Of a DNA stretch of 26,375 nt, positions 22,590 through 26,375 are shown in pieces. How positions within the stretch are numbered: position 1 is the stretch's first letter; the number at the start of each line of letters is the position of its first letter. This DNA is from Bacteroidales bacterium (GTDB lineage: Bacteria; Bacteroidota; Bacteroidia; Bacteroidales; Muribaculaceae), in contig SFJG01000023.1 in NCBI GenBank assembly GCA_004555955.1, positions 1-26,375 of the forward strand. The letters are read 5' to 3'. The translations under genes and the position numbers were made by a program. The notes beneath the pieces are model-generated. The model saw only the letters and a program-made list of their open reading frames with translations. It ran no database searches and had not been told where the DNA came from.

Positions 22590-23327
22590 ATGGAATATAA
22601 GGCAGAAAAAGTTACACCATACGGCTCCGACGAGTCGAAGACACAACAAGTGCAAGAAATGTTCGACAGCATCGCTCCGGCTTACGACTTTATGAACCGA
22701 GCGATGACATTCGGCATCGACAAAATTTGGCGTCGTATCGCTGTCTGTAAACTTAAAGGAAAACCAATCAACAGCATCCTCGACGTTGCTACCGGAACCG
22801 GCGACCTTGCATTCCTTCTATCCAAGAAAATTAAACCCCGAAAAATCAACGCAATCGACCTTTCGGAAGGTATGCTTTCAATTGCGCGCGAAAAATCTGC
22901 AAAAAAAGGGATTAACAACATCACTTTCGAAACAGGCAACTGCCTGGACCTAAAATATGCCGACAACTCGTTCGACGCAATAACAGTAGCCTACGGCGTA
23001 CGCAATTTCGAGCACCTCGACAAAGGCTACCAAGAAATGTATCGAGTGGCTGCTAAAGGCGCTTCGGTTTGCATCATCGAACTCTCCACGCCTACAAACC
23101 CCTTTGCATTAGCTCTTTACAAAGTATATACACGCGCCATAATCCCCACAATCGGACGACTCGTGTCGCACGACCGCCGTGCATACACATACCTCCCTGA
23201 AAGCATCGCAGCCGTGCCTCAAGGCAAACAAATGCTGCAAATCATGCAAAAAGCCGGATTTAAAAACTGCAGACACTACCCGCTAACATTCGGCGTTTGT
23301 ACAATCTATATTGGCGAAAAATTATAG
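22590..23327 (+). CDS. ubiE: Demethylmenaquinone methyltransferase (MenG/UbiE)
   Basis: This SAM-dependent methyltransferase carries out the last step of menaquinone synthesis. It is 245 aa from the ATG at 22590 (MEYKAEKVTPYGSDESKTQQ); the open frame extends upstream across the purC-ubiE hairpin but has no family similarity there. Family features: VQEMFDSIAPAYDFMNRAMTFGIDKIWRR (21-49), SAM motif I LDVATGTGDLA (64-74), LSEGMLSIAREKSAKKGI, and DAITVAYGVRNFEHLDKGYQEMYRV, the UbiE signature. Menaquinone rather than ubiquinone is assumed because Bacteroidales use menaquinone. The gene for the membrane nuclease follows after 6 nt. Confidence 0.93.
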   Translation: MEYKAEKVTPYGSDESKTQQVQEMFDSIAPAYDFMNRAMTFGIDKIWRRIAVCKLKGKPINSILDVATGTGDLAFLLSKKIKPRKINAIDLSEGMLSIAREKSAKKGINNITFETGNCLDLKYADNSFDAITVAYGVRNFEHLDKGYQEMYRVAAKGASVCIIELSTPTNPFALALYKVYTRAIIPTIGRLVSHDRRAYTYLPESIAAVPQGKQMLQIMQKAGFKNCRHYPLTFGVCTIYIGEKL

Positions 23328-23333
23328 ATTATT

Positions 23334-24191
23334 ATGGCAAAACGAAAGACATCACGTCAGACAAGAAAAAGTCGACGCAAAACAAATTGGTCACTCGGCA
23401 AAATATTCAGCATCGGACTTATAACCCTTGCAATAGTACTAGGCATATATTATACCGCACAATACTACGAAGCCCAATCAGCAAACAAAGCGCAAACAGC
23501 ATCGATTGACGTTCAAAAATATTTCGACGTCACGCTACCTGTAAATCGCCAAGAACAAATGATAGAATACACCGGATTCTTCGTTTCGTTCAACAAACAA
23601 TACCACATCCCCAATTACACCGTCTACGAACTAACGGCAAAAGAAGTGGAAGGCAACGAATCGCGCGCAAAATCATTCGACCGCGACGAAAAAGTTGAAG
23701 GATGCCCCTACCCGTCCGACTACACACGTTCCGGCTACGACCGCGGACATATGACTCCCGCAGCCGATATGAAATGGAACTACGACGCTATGCATCATTC
23801 ATTTTTTATGACCAACATATGTCCGCAAGTACATTCTCTCAATAGCGGTGGATGGAAACGCCTCGAAGAAAAAATTCGCGATTGGGCTGTTCGCGACAGC
23901 GCACTCGTCGTCGTTACCGGCCCAATACTATCAGCCAATATGAAACGCATAGGAGGCGACGTTGCAGTCCCCGAACGTTTCTTCAAAGCAATTCTTGCCC
24001 CATACGCAAACCCGATACGCGCCATCGGGTTCGTTTACGACAACGCCGGCGGACAAAAAGTCGTTGAACGTCAAGCCGTTTCTATCGATTTCATCGAACA
24101 AGAAACCGGATACGACTTCTTCAGCGCACTACCCGACGACATAGAAACAGAAATTGAACATTCTTGCAACTACAAACAATGGAACAACTAA
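23334..24191 (+). CDS. DNA/RNA non-specific endonuclease (NUC1/EndA family), membrane-anchored
   Basis: This is a Mg2+-dependent beta-beta-alpha-metal nuclease with little sequence specificity. It is 285 aa. A very basic N-terminus (MAKRKTSRQTRKSRRKTNW) precedes one hydrophobic helix (~22-41), so it is either anchored with its domain in the periplasm or exported. The catalytic core has the hallmark YDRGHMTPAADM (135-146; general base His139), then MTNICPQVHSLNSGGWKRLEEKI with the metal-binding Asn170 and Glu178. Length and motifs match bacterial relatives of Serratia nuclease. Likely roles are nucleic-acid scavenging or degradation of incoming DNA; the context does not decide. It follows ubiE by 6 nt, and its last 13 bases overlap the mnmE start, implying coupled translation. 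No immunity gene is adjacent. Confidence 0.92.
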   Translation: MAKRKTSRQTRKSRRKTNWSLGKIFSIGLITLAIVLGIYYTAQYYEAQSANKAQTASIDVQKYFDVTLPVNRQEQMIEYTGFFVSFNKQYHIPNYTVYELTAKEVEGNESRAKSFDRDEKVEGCPYPSDYTRSGYDRGHMTPAADMKWNYDAMHHSFFMTNICPQVHSLNSGGWKRLEEKIRDWAVRDSALVVVTGPILSANMKRIGGDVAVPERFFKAILAPYANPIRAIGFVYDNAGGQKVVERQAVSIDFIEQETGYDFFSALPDDIETEIEHSCNYKQWNN

Positions 24192-25579
24192 GAGCCCTCG
24201 ACGATACAATCTGCGCAATATCAACCCCTCACGGCATCGGTGGAATAGCCGTTGTGCGAGTTAGCGGAAGCAAAGCCATACCCATAGTTAGCAAAGCATG
24301 GCGCGGCATCAACCTTGCAACAGCGAAATCACATACAGCCCATCTCGGCACAATCGTCGACAACGAGCAGCGGCCACTCGACCAAGTGGTTGCCACAATC
24401 TTTCGCGCACCTCACACCTTCACGGGTGAAGACGTCATCGAAATATCCTGCCACGGCTCTGTATGGATTCAACAACAAATCGTGGCAACACTAATAGCTT
24501 GCGGATGCCGTGCAGCCTTAGGAGGAGAATTTACTCGCCGAGCATTCATGAACGGAAAAATCGACCTTTCACAAGCCGAAGCAATTGCCGACGTCATTGC
24601 TTCCTCCTCGAAAGCCGCCCACAAGATTGCCATTAGCCAAATGAGAGGCGACTTCAGCAAAATGATACAATCACTTCGCGATACACTTCTCGAATTCTGC
24701 GCACTATTGGAACTCGAACTCGACTTCTCCGAAGAAGAAGTCGAATTCGCCGACCGTGCAAAACTCACAAACGACGCCACAAACATACTCAATACACTCA
24801 CCCGTCTTGCATCATCGTTTAAAACCGGAGATGCAATAAAAAACGGCTTCCCCGTTGCCATCGTCGGCGAAACCAACACCGGAAAATCAACCCTACTCAA
24901 CCGACTCCTTCACGACGACCGAGCACTCGTAAGCGACATCCGCGGCACAACACGCGACACAATCGATGGTACAATAACTATCGACGGAATACTATTCAGA
25001 TTTATTGACACAGCCGGCATCCGACAAACATCCGATGCCATCGAAAACCTCGGCATCGAACGAGCATTTCAAAAAATCGACCAAGCACAAATCGTCATTT
25101 GGCTAATCGACACAACCGCACCAATCGAGCAAATCGACACACTTGCAGAACAAATTTTACCTCGTTCCGCCGACAAAAAAATAATCGCGGCAATCAACAA
25201 AATCGACATTGCCGACCCAAGCCGAATCCAAGCAATCGAAGACCACATTCGCCAACTCGCCCCACAGGCAGCAATAGCACACATATCGGCAAAGAACGGC
25301 ATCAACGTCGAGCAATTAGAAACACTCATCGCCCGTACAGCACAAGGCGACTATGCACAATCCGACATAGTCATCACCAACGCACGCCATTACGAAGCCC
25401 TCACCCTTGCCGCGCAATCAATCGAGCGAGCCATTGACGGCTTACGTACAGGCATCTCCGGCGATTTCGTAGCACAAGACATCCGCGAAACAATCCACCA
25501 CCTATCCTCAATCACCGGCGAAATCACCACCGACCAAATCCTCGGCACAATCTTCAGCCGCTTCTGCATCGGCAAATAG
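24179..25579 (+). CDS. mnmE: tRNA uridine-5-carboxymethylaminomethyl modification GTPase MnmE (TrmE)
   Basis: With MnmG this enzyme modifies the wobble uridine (xm5U34) of several tRNAs. It is 466 aa from the ATG at 24179 (MEQLRALDDT); a TTG fifteen bases upstream is a poorer start. The N-terminal folate-binding domain has DTICAISTPHGIGGIAVVRVSG (9-30) and HTFTGEDVIEISCHGS. The G domain has G1 GETNTGKS (230-237), GTTRDT, G3 DTAG (277-280) and G4 NKID (340-343). The C-terminus ends IFSRFCIGK, with the conserved catalytic-site cysteine. G1 reads GETNTGKS where most homologues have GxPNVGKS, a mild variation. mnmG is not in the window. The coding strand is rich in A and C and poor in T compared with the genes to the left. 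Confidence 0.96.
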   Translation: MEQLRALDDTICAISTPHGIGGIAVVRVSGSKAIPIVSKAWRGINLATAKSHTAHLGTIVDNEQRPLDQVVATIFRAPHTFTGEDVIEISCHGSVWIQQQIVATLIACGCRAALGGEFTRRAFMNGKIDLSQAEAIADVIASSSKAAHKIAISQMRGDFSKMIQSLRDTLLEFCALLELELDFSEEEVEFADRAKLTNDATNILNTLTRLASSFKTGDAIKNGFPVAIVGETNTGKSTLLNRLLHDDRALVSDIRGTTRDTIDGTITIDGILFRFIDTAGIRQTSDAIENLGIERAFQKIDQAQIVIWLIDTTAPIEQIDTLAEQILPRSADKKIIAAINKIDIADPSRIQAIEDHIRQLAPQAAIAHISAKNGINVEQLETLIARTAQGDYAQSDIVITNARHYEALTLAAQSIERAIDGLRTGISGDFVAQDIRETIHHLSSITGEITTDQILGTIFSRFCIGK

Positions 25580-25674
25580 ACCGCTCGAACATAGAGTCCA
25601 ACAGAAAAGAGCAGTGTATGTCTTTTCTTTCATTACCGGGCCAAGATGCGCTAGCATAATCGGGACAATTTGAT

Positions 25675-25682
25675 TAACTTTG
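25675..25682 (+). promoter_or_regulatory. Candidate -7 element
   Basis: TAACTTTG matches TAnnTTTG. No TTTG stands 19-21 nt upstream. It would give a transcript starting near 25689 and covering the short ORF at 25713 and the ORF at 25858. The inverted repeat AGTTA-TCG-TAACT just downstream could be an operator. Confidence 0.4.
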
Positions 25683-25712
25683 TCGCATTCCCTGGGAGTT
25701 ATCGTAACTTTT

Positions 25713-25784
25713 ATGGAAAAAGCGGCTAAACTTTTCTTTAAAGTTACTAATTTTCAAGAACTTTTACAAGAAATAACTAATTAA
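25713..25784 (+). CDS. Possible small ORF, 23 aa
   Basis: An ATG-to-TAA frame encodes a 23-residue peptide starting MEKAAKLFFKVTNFQ and ending ELLQEITN. Hydrophobic residues (L7, F8, F9, V11, F14, L17, L18, I21) recur about every three to four positions, which would make an amphipathic helix. It lies 30 nt after a -7-like element. Against it: it is short enough to arise by chance and I recognise no family. It could be a leader peptide for the gene at 25858 or a remnant of a degraded gene. Confidence 0.3.
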   Translation: MEKAAKLFFKVTNFQELLQEITN

Positions 25785-25801
25785 AAATCAACAACATAAC
25801 C

Positions 25802-25821
25802 GACAAAATTCAATTTTTGTC
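25802..25821. repeat. A/T inverted repeat before the tail ORF
   Basis: GACAAAA / TTTTGTC, a perfect 7-bp repeat with a 6-nt loop (TTCAAT), lies 36 nt before the ATG at 25858. It could be an operator or a weak hairpin after the small ORF. Confidence 0.4.
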
Positions 25822-25857
25822 ATCTATTAAAATTTTTGAAATAACAAAATAGCGACT

Positions 25858-26265
25858 ATGGATAAAAATACATTATATGAAGCGCTTGCTGGTTTCAATG
25901 GCGTAACAAACATTAAATTGGATTCGGAGAAACGAGTAATATTATCAAAACAATTCTCCGAATTAGCTACAAAAATATTCAATACAGGATATTTTGAAGT
26001 TAATGGATGTCGACGCATATACCCTACCGTTATTGAGTTCTATTATCACGAAGAAGTAGAAGGTGGTTTGTTAGATCCAATTATGTACCATACTAACCTA
26101 AATAATAAGGAACAAGTTGATTATTATCCATTCGGTTCATTTAACTTTCACGTTTCTGGCTTGGATGTGACCTTCGAGAAGAAGGATGAATATCGAGCAT
26201 CCTTTCTTATAAGAGACTGTCTAACAAGTTTTGGGCAGTCTCTTTTTATGGTTTTAACAGGCTAA
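25858..26265 (+). CDS. Uncharacterised protein, probably 3'-truncated
   Basis: I do not recognise a function. The 135-aa frame begins MDKNTLYEALAGFNGVTNIK and is predicted soluble, with no signal peptide or membrane helix. The middle (FEVNGCRRIYPTVIEFYYHEE, then PIMYHTNLNNKEQVDYYPFG, then FNFHVSGLDVTFEKKDEYRASFLIR) is rich in His and aromatic residues, like a conserved enzyme-like or nucleic-acid-related domain. I have the impression of a Bacteroidetes hypothetical family that is longer, but cannot confirm it. From residue 119 (DCLTSFGQSLFMVLTG) the protein is encoded by a terminator-like hairpin (26211-26244), so the C-terminus is probably not original. Its AT-rich base use differs from the C-rich genes to the left, consistent with acquired DNA. 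No clear own promoter is seen; it could be read from the element at 25675. Confidence 0.55.
   Translation: MDKNTLYEALAGFNGVTNIKLDSEKRVILSKQFSELATKIFNTGYFEVNGCRRIYPTVIEFYYHEEVEGGLLDPIMYHTNLNNKEQVDYYPFGSFNFHVSGLDVTFEKKDEYRASFLIRDCLTSFGQSLFMVLTG
26211..26247 (+). terminator. Hairpin with T-tract overlapping the 3' end of the tail ORF
   Basis: AAGAGACTGTC / GGCAGTCTCTT is an 11-bp stem with one G-U pair and a 12-nt loop, followed by TTT. It lies inside the reading frame, ending 18 nt before the stop. It looks like an intrinsic terminator, but the GAGACTGTC arm also resembles the terminal inverted repeat of some insertion sequences, so it may mark a deletion or insertion junction. Confidence 0.55.
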
Positions 26266-26284
26266 AAAATAAGCTAAAAAAAAT

Positions 26285-26319
26285 AAGGCTTTCATGCTGA
26301 AATTCAGCGTAAAAGCCTT
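26285..26319. terminator. Second hairpin, possible bidirectional terminator
   Basis: AAGGCTTT / AAAGCCTT (8 bp), one mismatch, then ATGCTGA / TCAGCGT (7 bp, one G-U pair) with a 3-nt loop. It starts 20 nt after the stop of the tail ORF. A-rich sequence on its left and weak T-richness on its right suit a terminator for either strand. It abuts the -33 box of the next promoter. Confidence 0.6.
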
Positions 26320-26348
26320 TGTTATGTCATAGATTTTTAGTATATTTG
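26318..26348 (+). promoter_or_regulatory. Promoter for a gene beyond the right edge
   Basis: TTTG (26318-26321), 19 nt, TATATTTG (26341-26348) fits the Bacteroidetes consensus exactly. The expected transcription start is near 26355 and no ATG is seen before the window ends at 26375, so its gene lies outside. Confidence 0.65.
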
Positions 26349-26375
26349 TGTTGCGATTAAATCACTAATAATCAA

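Larger units (their letters stand above)
25580..25857. other. AT-rich intergenic region after mnmE
   Basis: These 278 bases separate the housekeeping operon from the tail ORF. They hold a lone -7-like element (25675-25682), a short inverted repeat AGTTA-TCG-TAACT (25697-25709), a possible 23-codon ORF and an A/T hairpin (25802-25821). No clear intrinsic terminator for mnmE was found, and no tRNA or other RNA gene. Confidence 0.6.

Noticed and set aside
1..26375. CRISPR arrays, tRNA or rRNA genes, complete insertion sequences, defence or toxin-antitoxin islands
   Set aside because: I saw no regularly spaced direct repeats, no tRNA cloverleaf with TTCGA/CCA-type features, no transposase or integrase, and no recognisable defence genes. 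The lone nuclease has no immunity partner and lies in a housekeeping operon.

Overview
The window is a gene-dense stretch of a Bacteroidales chromosome. I infer this from the proteins: the sigma factor, release factor 1, the MutA/MutB pair and the Bacteroidetes-style small metalloprotease all read as that order. The upstream regions support it, because many genes are preceded by the Bacteroidetes -7 element TAnnTTTG, often with a TTTG -33 element 18-20 nt away, and there are few Shine-Dalgarno sequences. Nearly all of the window is ordinary housekeeping and metabolism. Only the last ~800 bases look accessory.

Left part (1-7154). A primary sigma factor (rpoD, missing its first codons) ends at a strong hairpin. 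It faces a minus-strand group: GNAT acetyltransferase, ZnuA-like metal-binding lipoprotein, ZnuC-like ATPase and Ogt DNA-repair methyltransferase. No membrane permease accompanies the ZnuA/ZnuC pair. Divergent from this group are an Lrp/AsnC regulator and an inositol-monophosphatase-family enzyme. A minus-strand pair follows: a POTRA-less Omp85-type barrel and an acyltransferase-3 membrane protein.

Middle part (7381-17588). In order come rarA; prfA with pyrF; pgk with a textbook terminator; and mutA-mutB, the two subunits of B12-dependent methylmalonyl-CoA mutase (succinate/propionate pathway). mutA-mutB lie behind a ~200-nt leader that looks like a structured RNA. A glycerate kinase follows; its -33 element sits inside the mutB terminator and its mRNA is probably almost leaderless.

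Right part (17585-25579). A GufA-type ZIP metal transporter (minus) diverges from a YugP-type membrane zinc peptidase. Then comes a tight plus-strand series, hisS-phoH-purC-ubiE-NUC1 nuclease-mnmE, which probably behaves largely as one operon covering translation, RNA metabolism, purine synthesis, menaquinone synthesis and tRNA modification. A hairpin interrupts it between purC and ubiE.

Tail (25580-26375). This part is AT-rich. It holds a promoter-like element, a possible 23-codon ORF, an unrecognised 135-aa ORF whose 3' end runs through a terminator-like hairpin (probably a truncated gene), a second hairpin, and a well-formed promoter for a gene beyond the window. I found no tRNA, rRNA, CRISPR array, complete insertion sequence or obvious defence system. 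The most unusual items are the mutA leader RNA, the cysteine clusters in MutA, the terminator/promoter overlap before the glycerate kinase, and the truncated tail ORF.
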